Source: an uncultured Alphaproteobacteria bacterium
Lineage (GTDB): Bacteria; Pseudomonadota; Alphaproteobacteria; HIMB59; GCA-002718135
Reading direction: 5' to 3'
Assembly (NCBI GenBank): GCA_902620285.1
Contig: CACNHT010000014.1
Span: 1 to 33,696, forward strand
Length of the DNA stretch: 33,696 nucleotides
The notes under the pieces are model-generated. The model did no database searches. It was not told the origin of the DNA and saw nothing but the letters and a program-made list of their open reading frames with translations. Each line of letters opens with the position of its first letter. Within the stretch, counting starts at the first letter, position 1. A program made the translations under genes and the position numbers. Below, piece by piece: positions 7,175-16,026 of this stretch.

Positions 7175-8722
7175 TTAATTTATAGAAACTTCAGCTATAG
7201 AAGCAGTATCTTCCAAATATAAATATAATTTTTCATTATAATAAATCATATCTCTTATTCTTTCACCAATATGAACTCTTTCAATTTTTATATTTTCAGC
7301 ATTACCATTGTTTACTTTGTTTGGAGTTGAAAGTTTTTTATTATTGTAATCATATTCAAAAAAATAAAGAGATTCATCCTTCATTGATGCTACTACATAA
7401 CTATTCTTTTTATCTAAACCAACTATTTGAGAAATCCCAATAGATGGATTAAAGTAAATAAGAGGTTCAATAAAATTATATTCAGAGTGAGATTTATACA
7501 GTGGATATTTTACATACTTTTTTTTATTATAAGGTGCGTTTTTTCCTCCATAATGCTCTCCATATGAAGAAATAGCCCATCCATAATTAGGTATTTTATT
7601 ATTATTCAATTCAATTAAATTAATTTCATCACCACCTTCAGGACCATGTTCCGCCTCTAATAAAAAATTATTTTTTGTATTATAATACAATCCTTGAGGG
7701 TTTCTATGACCCATACTTACAACTTTGTAATCTTTTGTTGTTTTATTTATTGCAATTATTTTACTAAATAAACTATCTTCTTTCTGCGCTCTAAATCTAC
7801 TTCTAAAATCACCAGTAGAAAAAAATAGATTTTCATCATCTACATTAATTATTCGTCCTCCAGATTGATGTGCATTAAACTCACCATCAATATTATCATA
7901 AAAATGTACACATTCATCCGATGTGAAAAGATTTTGAAAAATAATAAGTTTTAAATTCATTTTCCCATGTAATAAACTTGTATTCCAACAATTTTCTTCA
8001 ACCTCTCTTGTATAAGATACATAAATTTGATCTTTGTAAATATTGATATCTTTTATTGAGAACCAACCACCTTCTAACCAATCAAAATCATGTATTCTTG
8101 ATTTTCTAAATTGTTCTTCACCTATGAATTTACTAATATTTGTTTTAATTTGTTTAAAATCTAAAACATTAGTATTGTTATTAATTTTATTAGAATACGC
8201 TAATACACCACTTGCTGAAATTAAAATTAAATTATTTTTATATGTTTCTAAATACCCACTTGCTGGAAATTGATTAGCTATGCCATATAATAAAATGTTT
8301 TTTTGAGGACTGTAAACTTTTGTCTTGATTTTATTATTTGAAAAACTGTGTTCAGTATTAATTGCATATTCTAAATTCTTATTATTTTTTTTGATTTCCA
8401 AATCAAATTCGTAAGGATCAAATTGTTCAAGTATTTTTGTTAATATTTGAGAATTATATTCATTTTCAAAACTATCATCATATATATCTTTGTATGCATC
8501 TTCAAATAATTCTTTTTGTGCTCTGAATTGATTACGTTCTTTTTTGAGATTTTTTATTTGAGTTTTTAAATTTGACGTATTTTTATGAAATAAAATATAC
8601 TTATAAACAAACTGATTTAGATTATTATTAATTTGTTTATTTATATATGTGAAATCAAATAAAAAATTGAATGAAAGAAAAACAAATATCAAAACTACAA
8701 TAAAATTTCTTAAAATTTTCAT
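7175..8722 (-). CDS. Membrane-anchored glucose/sorbosone dehydrogenase-like beta-propeller
   Basis: This 515-residue protein starts with a signal anchor (about residues 4-23), has a charged, probably coiled-coil stretch (about 50-80), then a propeller domain. The GSDH signatures are clear: GHRNPQGL (338-345) and EHGPEGGDEINLI (358-370), with HQSGGR at 285-290 probably contributing His285. Family members use PQQ to oxidise aldose sugars in the periplasm. A PQQ function here is inferred; no PQQ biosynthesis genes are in the window. I chose ATG 8722 over an in-frame TTG 24 bases upstream because it gives the conventional Met-Lys signal start. It sits 18 bases after the hydroxyacid dehydrogenase gene and one base before the glycosidase. 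Confidence 0.75.
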   Translation of the reverse strand: MKILRNFIVVLIFVFLSFNFLFDFTYINKQINNNLNQFVYKYILFHKNTSNLKTQIKNLKKERNQFRAQKELFEDAYKDIYDDSFENEYNSQILTKILEQFDPYEFDLEIKKNNKNLEYAINTEHSFSNNKIKTKVYSPQKNILLYGIANQFPASGYLETYKNNLILISASGVLAYSNKINNNTNVLDFKQIKTNISKFIGEEQFRKSRIHDFDWLEGGWFSIKDINIYKDQIYVSYTREVEENCWNTSLLHGKMNLKLIIFQNLFTSDECVHFYDNIDGEFNAHQSGGRIINVDDENLFFSTGDFRSRFRAQKEDSLFSKIIAINKTTKDYKVVSMGHRNPQGLYYNTKNNFLLEAEHGPEGGDEINLIELNNNKIPNYGWAISSYGEHYGGKNAPYNKKKYVKYPLYKSHSEYNFIEPLIYFNPSIGISQIVGLDKKNSYVVASMKDESLYFFEYDYNNKKLSTPNKVNNGNAENIKIERVHIGERIRDMIYYNEKLYLYLEDTASIAEVSIN

Positions 8723-8764
8723 AAAAAAAAAATTATCAAAAAACAAAACTAATTACAATATGTT

Positions 8765-9688
8765 TTAGTATTTAACTTTGTTTTTTAATTTTTTTGAATA
8801 TAGATAATTTGATATATTTTGTGAGCTAATCTTAGCCATTCTCAATCTTGTTTCAAAAGTAGCACTTCCGTTATGAGGAGATAATAAAACATTTTTTAAT
8901 TTTAAAAATTTATTGTTAATTTTTGGCTCCATTTCAAAGACATCTAATGCCACACCGGCTATTACATTTTTATTCAAAGCATTTAATAAATGAACTTCAT
9001 TAATTACAGATCCTCTTGAAATATTTACTATTATAGAAGAAGGCTTCATGAGTTTTAAAATACTTTTGTTTATTAAGCCCTTTGTATCTCTTCCGCCGAT
9101 ACATGTAATTACCATTACATCAACTAATCTGGCCATATCTTTTAAATTTTTGAAATATTTATACTTTAAATTTTTTTTATTTGGACCAAAATAAACAATT
9201 TTCATAGAAAGAGATTTTACTCTTTTAGAAAATGCTTTACCTATCTCACCCATACCAACAATTCCTACTGTTTTGTTAGTAAGGCTCGTTGTCAATTCAA
9301 ACGGTTTTTTATTCCATTTTTTTTTCAAAATAAAATTATGGGCTTCATTTATTCTTCTTGATAAAGACATCATGAGTCCAAGTGCTAAATCAGCAACATC
9401 GTCAGTAAGAACTTTAGGTGTATTTGTTATAACTATTTTATTATTTTTACAATAATTCAGATCAACACCATCAAACCCAACACCAAATACTGAAACTATT
9501 TTTAGATTTTTAAATTTTTTAAGAAATTTTTTATCAGTTTTAAAACCTCCGGTGACAACTATTCCTTGGTATTTATCAAAATCAATTTTACTCTCTAATT
9601 TCCATAAACAATCAACACTGAAATCTTTTTTATAAACATGAACAAAATCTTTTATTAAAATATCAGTGATTAAAATATTGTATTTCAT
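8765..9688 (-). CDS. D-isomer-specific 2-hydroxyacid dehydrogenase
   Basis: This 307-residue NAD(P)-dependent dehydrogenase has all family landmarks: GMGEIG (145-150), Arg225 in NISRGSVI, Glu254 in DVFEMEP and His272 in SPHNGSA. It should interconvert a 2-keto acid and a D-2-hydroxy acid; glyoxylate/hydroxypyruvate or 2-ketogluconate reductase-like activity would fit the sugar-oxidation context. FGPN at the end of the second Rossmann strand has no acidic residue, hinting at NADPH preference, which is typical of the ketogluconate/hydroxypyruvate reductases. It follows the aldo/keto reductase gene by 6 bases and precedes the propeller dehydrogenase by 18, so it is part of the same operon. The exact substrate is inferred. 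Confidence 0.88.
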   Translation of the reverse strand: MKYNILITDILIKDFVHVYKKDFSVDCLWKLESKIDFDKYQGIVVTGGFKTDKKFLKKFKNLKIVSVFGVGFDGVDLNYCKNNKIVITNTPKVLTDDVADLALGLMMSLSRRINEAHNFILKKKWNKKPFELTTSLTNKTVGIVGMGEIGKAFSKRVKSLSMKIVYFGPNKKNLKYKYFKNLKDMARLVDVMVITCIGGRDTKGLINKSILKLMKPSSIIVNISRGSVINEVHLLNALNKNVIAGVALDVFEMEPKINNKFLKLKNVLLSPHNGSATFETRLRMAKISSQNISNYLYSKKLKNKVKY

Positions 9689-9694
9689 TAAATA

Positions 9695-10189
9695 TTAATC
9701 TGTACTTGATTTAGCCCACAGATTAATTTTTTCTTCTTTTGCATATTTATCTATTTCTTTTAATTCAGAATTAGTAAAAGTTAGGTTATTTTGACTATCT
9801 AAACATTCGTCTAATTGCTTTACTGTTCTTGCTCCAATTAGAGCTGATGTCATAGTCGGGTGACGAAGAATCCAAGAAAGAGCCATTTGAGGTAAAGATT
9901 GTCCTCTTTTATTTGCAATTTTTGTTAACTCTTTAATTTTAAATAAATAACTTTTTGTAATCATTTTTTTATCAAGAGATGAATTATCCGAAATCCTCGA
10001 TACTTTAGGTATTTTTTTTAAATATTTTCCCGATAACATTCCTTGTGCGAGAGGAGAGAATGCAATACATCCTATGCCTAATTTTTTTAATGTAGATAAT
10101 AAATCTTTTTCCACCCATCTATTGATCAAGGAATAAGATGGTTGATGAATTAAACAACTAACTCCTCTTTCTTTTAATAAATTATTCAT
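9695..10189 (-). CDS. YghZ-type aldo/keto reductase, C-terminal part (frameshifted)
   Basis: This reading frame carries the C-terminal half of the reductase whose start is at 10724. Restoring the frame by removing one A from the A7 run at 10315-10321 extends it upstream through YSHRFDPLTPLEETADALA to join the N-terminal part. It contains LIHQPSYSLINRWVEK, CIAFSPLAQGMLSGKYL and ALSWILRHPTMTSALIGAR, closely resembling E. coli YghZ (L-glyceraldehyde 3-phosphate reductase) in my memory, and ends NLWAKSS as that protein ends NLWQASS. The Met at 10189 is internal, not a real start. Joined, the gene spans 9695-10724 and encodes about 342 residues, the family's usual length. Confidence 0.85.
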   Translation of the reverse strand: MNNLLKERGVSCLIHQPSYSLINRWVEKDLLSTLKKLGIGCIAFSPLAQGMLSGKYLKKIPKVSRISDNSSLDKKMITKSYLFKIKELTKIANKRGQSLPQMALSWILRHPTMTSALIGARTVKQLDECLDSQNNLTFTNSELKEIDKYAKEEKINLWAKSSTD

Positions 10190-10298
10190 TTTAATTGTTT
10201 GTTTTGAACTATAAGAAGAAATTCCTACATATAAAGCCTTACCACTTCTGATGGATTGAGCTAATGCATCTGCTGTCTCTTCTAATGGTGTTAACGGA

Positions 10299-10724
10299 TC
10301 AAAACGATGAGAATAAAAAAATATCTACGTAATCTAGCTTCATTCTTTTTAAACTTTGATCAAGGCTTGCAGTTAAATATTTTTTTGACCCCCATTCACC
10401 ATATGGACCATCCCACATATGATAGCCAGCCTTACTTGATATTATCATTTCGTCCCTATATTTTTTAAAATCAGAATTCATAACTTTACCGAAATTTTCT
10501 TCTGCGGATCCTGCTGGTGGACCATAATTATTTGCTAAATCAAAATGAGTTACACCTCTATCAAATGCTCTAAAAAGCATCTTCTTTGCTTCTTTTGACA
10601 TAGATTTTTTACCGCCAAAATTTTGCCAAAGGCCCAAAGTAATAGGGGGGAGTAAAAGACCGCTTTTGCCTGATCTTCTGTATTCAAGTTTTTTATATCT
10701 TTTATTATTAGCTTTATACGCCAT
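10299..10724 (-). CDS. YghZ-type aldo/keto reductase, N-terminal part (frameshifted)
   Basis: This frame has the true start (MAYKANNKRYKKLEYRRSGK) and the first half of an NADPH-dependent aldo/keto reductase. Asp62 and Tyr67 in HFDLANNYG and Lys98 in ISSKAGYHMW are three of the catalytic tetrad; the fourth, His in YSHR, lies just past the frameshift. The frame runs DIFLFSSF then stop; one base fewer in the T7 run (coding strand) gives DIFYSHRFDPLTP, the sequence expected for YghZ/AKR14 proteins, which reduce glyceraldehyde 3-phosphate and methylglyoxal. As the rest of the gene is intact, a sequencing error or very recent mutation is likely. The upstream ABC transporter gene ends 73 bases before this start. 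Confidence 0.85.
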   Translation of the reverse strand: MAYKANNKRYKKLEYRRSGKSGLLLPPITLGLWQNFGGKKSMSKEAKKMLFRAFDRGVTHFDLANNYGPPAGSAEENFGKVMNSDFKKYRDEMIISSKAGYHMWDGPYGEWGSKKYLTASLDQSLKRMKLDYVDIFLFSSF

Positions 10725-10797
10725 TAATACTTTTTAAGTATATTTAGCTTTTACATCAAGTAATTATTTAAAAATTAAAGATAGTAAAAATTATTAA

Positions 10798-12573
10798 TTA
10801 ATTCTCATGTTTTTGTTTATTCCACATTAATGCGTATAATCCATTTTTATTAAGTAGGCTTAAATGATCTCCTTCTTCAACGATATTTCCTTTATCAATA
10901 ACAATTATTTTATCTGCATTTGACACAGTAGAGAGTCTGTGAGCTATAATTAATGTAGTTTTACCTTGAGATATTTTGTTTAAATTTTTATTTATTTCCT
11001 TTTCTGTATTAGTATCTAAAGCTGATGTAGCTTCATCAAAAAAGAGAATTGATGGATTTTTTAAAACAGCTCTTGCAATAGCAACTCTTTGTTTTTCTCC
11101 TCCAGATAATTTAAGACCTCTCTCACCCACAATAGTATTGTATTTGTTAGGAATGCTTTCAATAAAATCATGAATACCAGCTATTTTTGCTGCATTTATT
11201 ACATCTTCCTCACTTGAGTCTATTAATCCATAAGAAATATTATAAAAAATTGTATCATTAAATAAAACTGTATCCTGAGGAACTACACCTATCATTTGTC
11301 TTAATGAGTTTTGTTTATATTTTTTAATATTTTTCTTATTAATTAATATTTCTCCACTATCTGGATCATAAAAACGAAACAATAATTTACTTATTGTTGA
11401 TTTCCCAGCGCCTGTTGGTCCAACTATAGCTAAAGATTTACCTTCTGGTATACTGAAGGATATATTTTTAATTATTGTTCTTTTATTTTCATATCCAAAA
11501 AAGATATTTTTAAAAATTATTTCTGCATTATCATTTTTTAAATTGTCATTTCCACTATCATCAATGCTATTTTTTTCCTTTAAAAGATTAAACATATTTT
11601 CCATATCAACTAAAGATTGTCTTATCTCACGATAAATAGTTCCTAGAAAATTTAATGGTTGATAAAGTTGAAGCATATATGCATTAATAACTACAAATCC
11701 ACCAACAGATATAGTTTTATTCTGAATTCCAAATACTGTTAAGACAAGCATAAGAGTTATTCCTATCATTATTACAAATGTTTGACTGATGTTTAAAATA
11801 GATAAAGATGTTCTATTCTTGTTTGCTGCATTTTCATATTTTTCTAGGGATTCATCCAATCTATTAAACTCATGATTTTCATTATTAAAATATTTAACAG
11901 TTTCAAAATTAAGGAGACTGTCAATCATTTTAGTACTAACCGCATTGTCTGCTGCATTCATATCTTTTCTAAATTGTAATCTCCATTGCGTAATTGTAAA
12001 TGTTAAAAAAACATAGATAGAAATAGTAACGAAGGTGATAATTGCATATTGTAAACCATATAAAGTAAGTAAAATTATTATAACAAGTACAAGCTCCACA
12101 AAAGTTGGAACAACATTAAATAGGACATAACGTAACAAAAAATCTATACCCTTTGTCCCTCTATCAATATACCTATTGAGACCACCTGTTTGTCTAGAAA
12201 GATGAAAATCTAAAGATAAAAAGTGTAAATGTTTAAAAACTTTTAAACTTACTCTTCTTATTGCATTTTGTGAAACTTTTGAAAAAAGAGCATCTCTTAT
12301 TTCATTTAAAGCAAAAGAAGCAATTCTTACCAATCCATATGATATAATTATAGCAATTGGAACATATAATAATAAGTTGATACCATTGCTTAATTCATTA
12401 AGTGAGTCAACAGCATTACCTAGTATCAAAGGTGTGTAAACACTTGCTACTTTTGCAAGTATCATACTTAAGCCTGCGAAAACTACTCTTATTTTTAAAT
12501 CATTTCTACTTTTTGGCCATATAAATGGTAGTAGTAGTTTAAAAGTATTAAAAATTGTGGAATTCTTGTTCAT
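10798..12573 (-). CDS. ABC transporter, fused permease/ATPase, Atm1/HMT1 (ABCB7) type
   Basis: This 591-residue half-transporter has six membrane helices (about residues 25-320) followed by one ATPase domain. Walker A is GPTGAGKST (385-393), the signature is LSGGEKQR, Walker B is ILFFDEATSALD and the switch His is in IIAHRLS. Atm1-specific segments are present: NFETVKYFNNENHE (222-235), NISQ (261-264) and LYQPLNFLGTIYREIRQSLVDME. Atm1 proteins act as homodimers exporting glutathione-bound sulfur or metal compounds across the inner membrane. It heads the minus-strand gene run, but the 73-base gap to the reductase leaves co-transcription open. The Atm1 assignment is firm; a direct link to sugar metabolism is not evident. 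Confidence 0.9.
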   Translation of the reverse strand: MNKNSTIFNTFKLLLPFIWPKSRNDLKIRVVFAGLSMILAKVASVYTPLILGNAVDSLNELSNGINLLLYVPIAIIISYGLVRIASFALNEIRDALFSKVSQNAIRRVSLKVFKHLHFLSLDFHLSRQTGGLNRYIDRGTKGIDFLLRYVLFNVVPTFVELVLVIIILLTLYGLQYAIITFVTISIYVFLTFTITQWRLQFRKDMNAADNAVSTKMIDSLLNFETVKYFNNENHEFNRLDESLEKYENAANKNRTSLSILNISQTFVIMIGITLMLVLTVFGIQNKTISVGGFVVINAYMLQLYQPLNFLGTIYREIRQSLVDMENMFNLLKEKNSIDDSGNDNLKNDNAEIIFKNIFFGYENKRTIIKNISFSIPEGKSLAIVGPTGAGKSTISKLLFRFYDPDSGEILINKKNIKKYKQNSLRQMIGVVPQDTVLFNDTIFYNISYGLIDSSEEDVINAAKIAGIHDFIESIPNKYNTIVGERGLKLSGGEKQRVAIARAVLKNPSILFFDEATSALDTNTEKEINKNLNKISQGKTTLIIAHRLSTVSNADKIIVIDKGNIVEEGDHLSLLNKNGLYALMWNKQKHEN

Positions 12574-12803
12574 ATTATATTTTTGTATTTAAAATTATCT
12601 TTAAATAGTCGAATAACTAAATCATTTAAAATTAATATATAGTTTATAATAATCAATTATTAAGAATAGCTGTAATTTTTGGTGTAATTGCAACTTTCTG
12701 TATTAAATATTGTTTCTAATTTATATCAAAATAAAGACGAGTTGAATAATGAGTAATCTACATTTACAAAATGTTCTAAATACTATCTATAATTCATAGT
12801 AAA

Positions 12804-14267
12804 ATGATTAAACGTAAAAATTTAAACAATATTGATTTGTCATTTCATTTACAACATCCAGGTAATGGTAATGAGCCAGGTGATCCTAATGCAATTTTTT
12901 ACTTAAATGGAGTTTATCATCTTCATTATATCTTAAGACACAAATGGAATGGTGTAAGAAAAAATTTACCAAGAAGTAATTTTCCTTACAATCACTCTCA
13001 TTCATTTATTCATTGCACTAGTAAAGACATGTTAAATTGGGAATGGCAAACAACAAAATTACAACCTAGTTTTACAAAACATGGTATGTTTAGTGGAACT
13101 GGATTTATTACATTAGATAAAAAACCGGCAATTATCTATCATGGAGAAAATACAAAAAATAATTTTGTTATAATTGCTAAAAACAATGAATTATCAAAAT
13201 GGAATAAACCTTTACCAATCAATAATAAAATATTTAAGATTAATTTTTGGGATCCAGATTGTTTCATAATAAATAGCACTTACTATTCTATCTCAGGAGG
13301 AATCAACCCGGATTTATTTAAATCAAAAAACTTAATTGAATGGAAATATGTGGGAAAATTTATGTCACAAGACTTAGATGATGTAGTTAAAGGGGAAGAT
13401 ATTTCTTGTCCAAATTTTTTTAAATTAAAAAATAAATGGGTACTTTTGTGTATAAGCCATTCTCATGGTTGTCGTTATTATATTGGAGATTGGGATAAGA
13501 AAAAAGAACAGTTTATCCCAGAAACTCATGAAAGAATGAACTGGCCTGATGTAAGAGATCCAATATATGCACTTGAATCAAGAAATTTTTTTGCTCCAGA
13601 AACAGTTATGTCTAAAGATGGTAGAAGAATAATGTGGGCATGGTTAAGAATTCAACAAATCAAAAATTCTAATATTTTATCAATACCAAGAGAACTAAGT
13701 TCTCATAATAATAAAAAATTATTAATTACTCCATTAAAAGAGCTAGAAAAATTAAGATACGATAAAAAAATTTTAACTAAAATACAAATTAAAAACAAAA
13801 CAAAAAACTCTAATGATACTATTACTAAAAATATCGCCTCAATTAATTTCAATGCAATTGAGATTAAATTAATTATCAAATCATCCGAGATAAAAAATAA
13901 AAGATTCGGATTTCAATTATTTTCAAACAATAAAGATATAGGCTTTCCTATAATTTTTGAGCCTGAGTCAAAATCAATTTTAGTAGGATCCACGAAAGCA
14001 TCACTTGATTTTCAAAATTTATATAAAACAAAAAATATAGAAATAGCTATTTTCATTGATCACTTTTTGATTGAAGTATTTATTAATAATATACAATCAG
14101 TTGTAGGAATATATGAAAAATTTGAAAACAAATATATAATTAATGCTTACTCTTTTAATGGTTCATTCATTATTGAAAAATTACTGATATGGAAATTAAA
14201 AAAAATTAATTCTGGATATAAAAAAGCTAAGAAAAATAAAATTTGGCGTGTAAAAGAAAAAATTTAA
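12804..14267 (+). CDS. Glycoside hydrolase family 32 (beta-fructosidase-like)
   Basis: This 487-residue protein has the GH32 propeller followed by a C-terminal beta-sandwich. Asp27 in PGDPNAIFYLNGVYHLHY is the expected nucleophile, FSGTGF (97-101) is the usual FSGS/T motif, and FAPETVMSKDGRRIMWAW matches the conserved blade-five motif. Two motifs deviate: the RDP position reads WDPD (Asp150), and the ECP motif reads GEDISCPNFF, with Glu198 three residues before Ser201 rather than Glu next to Cys. No signal peptide is present. Likely substrates are sucrose or short fructosides. It stands alone on the plus strand, and its stop overlaps that of the convergent aldo/keto reductase. Family firm, activity inferred. 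Confidence 0.85.
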   Translation: MIKRKNLNNIDLSFHLQHPGNGNEPGDPNAIFYLNGVYHLHYILRHKWNGVRKNLPRSNFPYNHSHSFIHCTSKDMLNWEWQTTKLQPSFTKHGMFSGTGFITLDKKPAIIYHGENTKNNFVIIAKNNELSKWNKPLPINNKIFKINFWDPDCFIINSTYYSISGGINPDLFKSKNLIEWKYVGKFMSQDLDDVVKGEDISCPNFFKLKNKWVLLCISHSHGCRYYIGDWDKKKEQFIPETHERMNWPDVRDPIYALESRNFFAPETVMSKDGRRIMWAWLRIQQIKNSNILSIPRELSSHNNKKLLITPLKELEKLRYDKKILTKIQIKNKTKNSNDTITKNIASINFNAIEIKLIIKSSEIKNKRFGFQLFSNNKDIGFPIIFEPESKSILVGSTKASLDFQNLYKTKNIEIAIFIDHFLIEVFINNIQSVVGIYEKFENKYIINAYSFNGSFIIEKLLIWKLKKINSGYKKAKKNKIWRVKEKI

Positions 14268-15199
14268 GGATCAATCAGATCTAAATTATTCTTTGTGATT
14301 TCATTTATTTCATTTAATATTGTCGTATTTATTGGATTTTCTAATATATTAATTGGTTTCTTAATATGTGATATATCCCTAACTCCTATGAGTATGCTTG
14401 ATAAAAAATTACGACTTAAAACCCATGATAAAGCTAAATCTATTAATGAAAAATTTGTTTCATTAGAAAGTTTTTCTAATTTATTCATCGTATCAAAGAA
14501 AACATCCTTAAAGTAAATATCTTTATGAGAGGGCTTTATATCAAATCTTGTTTTTTTAGGTGAAACTTGACCATTTTTATACTTACCAGTTATAAAGCCT
14601 GCGCCTAAGGGACTATAAGATATAATATCTATATTTTCTAAATCACAGTAATTTATTAAATTTTTCTCAGCGCCTCTATAAAGCACATTATATACTGTTT
14701 CCAATAAACCAAATTTTGAAAAGTTATTTATTTCTTGAATTTTTTTAGAAGATTTTAAGATTGATAAATCATAATTATTACATGCAACTCTTATAATTTT
14801 TCCTTCTTTTTGAAATCGATCCATAACTTCTAAAATTTCATCTAAACTTGTATTCGGGTCATGAGTGACTCCGTAATAATCGATATGATCAGTGTTCATT
14901 CTTATTAAGCTTTCGTGAACACACTTCTCTATTGTTTTTCTTGAAAGATCTCCATGTATTTTTGAAACTATTGTTATGTCTTTTCTATTCTTCTTAATTT
15001 TAAAAAATTTCCCTATTATTTTTTCAGATATTCCATCACTATAATAATAGGACGTATTAAGAAGATTTATTCCATTCTCAACTGCAACTTCAAGAAGCCT
15101 AATTGATTCATCTTCTGTTATTTCTCTACCAAATGTAACACATCCAAGACCAACTTTACTTATTTTTTTATTTAATGATTTAAAATTAGAATATAGCAA
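14264..15199 (-). CDS. Aldo/keto reductase, AKR superfamily
   Basis: This 311-residue TIM-barrel reductase resembles the galactose-dehydrogenase/aryl-alcohol-type AKR branch. Three tetrad residues are visible: Tyr53 in SYYYSDGISE, Lys80 in IVSKIHG and His113 in GVTHDP. The usual Asp, in the DTS/DTA motif, is Asn48 here (LLNTSYYY). Asp normally tunes the Tyr/Lys pair, so the change may lower or alter activity. The C-terminal ALSWVLSRNFLSSILIGVR is the typical cofactor-binding segment. It lies one base downstream of the PhyH gene, on the same strand, so the two are probably one operon. Together with the GH32 enzyme it suggests oxidation or reduction of a released sugar. Confidence 0.85.
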   Translation of the reverse strand: MLYSNFKSLNKKISKVGLGCVTFGREITEDESIRLLEVAVENGINLLNTSYYYSDGISEKIIGKFFKIKKNRKDITIVSKIHGDLSRKTIEKCVHESLIRMNTDHIDYYGVTHDPNTSLDEILEVMDRFQKEGKIIRVACNNYDLSILKSSKKIQEINNFSKFGLLETVYNVLYRGAEKNLINYCDLENIDIISYSPLGAGFITGKYKNGQVSPKKTRFDIKPSHKDIYFKDVFFDTMNKLEKLSNETNFSLIDLALSWVLSRNFLSSILIGVRDISHIKKPINILENPINTTILNEINEITKNNLDLIDP

Positions 15200-15200
15200 A

Positions 15201-15986
15201 TTATTTTTCTAACCAATGCTCAAAAAGAGGTTTAGCTTCATCATTAATTTTAGAAAATGCATCTTTCTTTACTGAAGGATACAGACTTCCAAACTTATTT
15301 TTTTCTTCTATAATTTTTTTTCGATCAAATGAGTTTGGTCTAAAAACTTCTAAATTTAACCACCAAGGCGCATAACGAACAACAAGACTAGTTCTTCTTT
15401 TATTAGATTTATTCACATCGCTCGCATGCCATAATCTACTATCCATTACAAAAACACTACCTGCTTTTCCTGTAATATTTATTTGATCTTCATAATCGCC
15501 ATAATAAGGATCACCCTCAAATGTAGGGTTAGTTTCTAACAAATGACTTTTTGGTTTAACTAACGTACTTCCAACTTCTTTATCAAAATCTACAAACATA
15601 AATATGCAGGTAATATGAAGTACTTTTTTAGGAAATGGCTTATTAATATTACCACCATTAAAAACACAAAAAGGCCAATCAGCATGCCAATCTCCTTTTT
15701 TATTATTCTGTTCATTAATTTGTGTTGAAGTAGATGAAATTCTATAATCTTCACCAAGATAATGTAGCATCAAATGTTTTATATCTGGATGTATTAAATA
15801 CTTATCAAAACTTTGGCAAAAATTAATTGTTGTTGCAAGATAAGTTACTCCATTATTATTTTTTCCAAACTTATCTGCAGACTCCTGAAGTTCTAAATTA
15901 AGTAATTGAACTTCATTTTGAGGAATAACATCTTCCAGAATTGTATATCCATTTTCTTCGAATTCTTCGATTTTTTTAATAATCAT
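15201..15986 (-). CDS. Phytanoyl-CoA dioxygenase (PhyH) family protein
   Basis: This 261-residue protein belongs to the Fe(II)/2-oxoglutarate-dependent PhyH family. The iron-binding facial triad is visible: His101 and Asp103 in DWHADWPF and His187 in SRLWHASDVN. An Arg in NKRRTS (197-198) is placed to bind 2-oxoglutarate. Members hydroxylate small molecules ranging from lipids to ectoine and secondary metabolites, so the substrate cannot be read from sequence. The gene is one base upstream of the aldo/keto reductase, suggesting the hydroxylated product or its aldehyde is handled by that enzyme. The start ATG is followed by a Lys/Glu-rich helix; no signal peptide. Confidence 0.88.
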   Translation of the reverse strand: MIIKKIEEFEENGYTILEDVIPQNEVQLLNLELQESADKFGKNNNGVTYLATTINFCQSFDKYLIHPDIKHLMLHYLGEDYRISSTSTQINEQNNKKGDWHADWPFCVFNGGNINKPFPKKVLHITCIFMFVDFDKEVGSTLVKPKSHLLETNPTFEGDPYYGDYEDQINITGKAGSVFVMDSRLWHASDVNKSNKRRTSLVVRYAPWWLNLEVFRPNSFDRKKIIEEKNKFGSLYPSVKKDAFSKINDEAKPLFEHWLEK

Positions 15987-16026
15987 ATTTGCTAATATTT
16001 TATATAATAATATATAACATTAATAA

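Noticed and set aside
8043..8273. Plus-strand ORF opposite the propeller dehydrogenase
   Set aside because: Antisense shadow of a convincing gene; no start signal or family features.
12749..12799. 16-codon ORF just upstream of the GH32 gene
   Set aside because: No ribosome-binding site, no recognisable peptide feature, and such ORFs are frequent by chance in A/T-rich spacers. I saw nothing else in the 230-base spacer 12574-12803.
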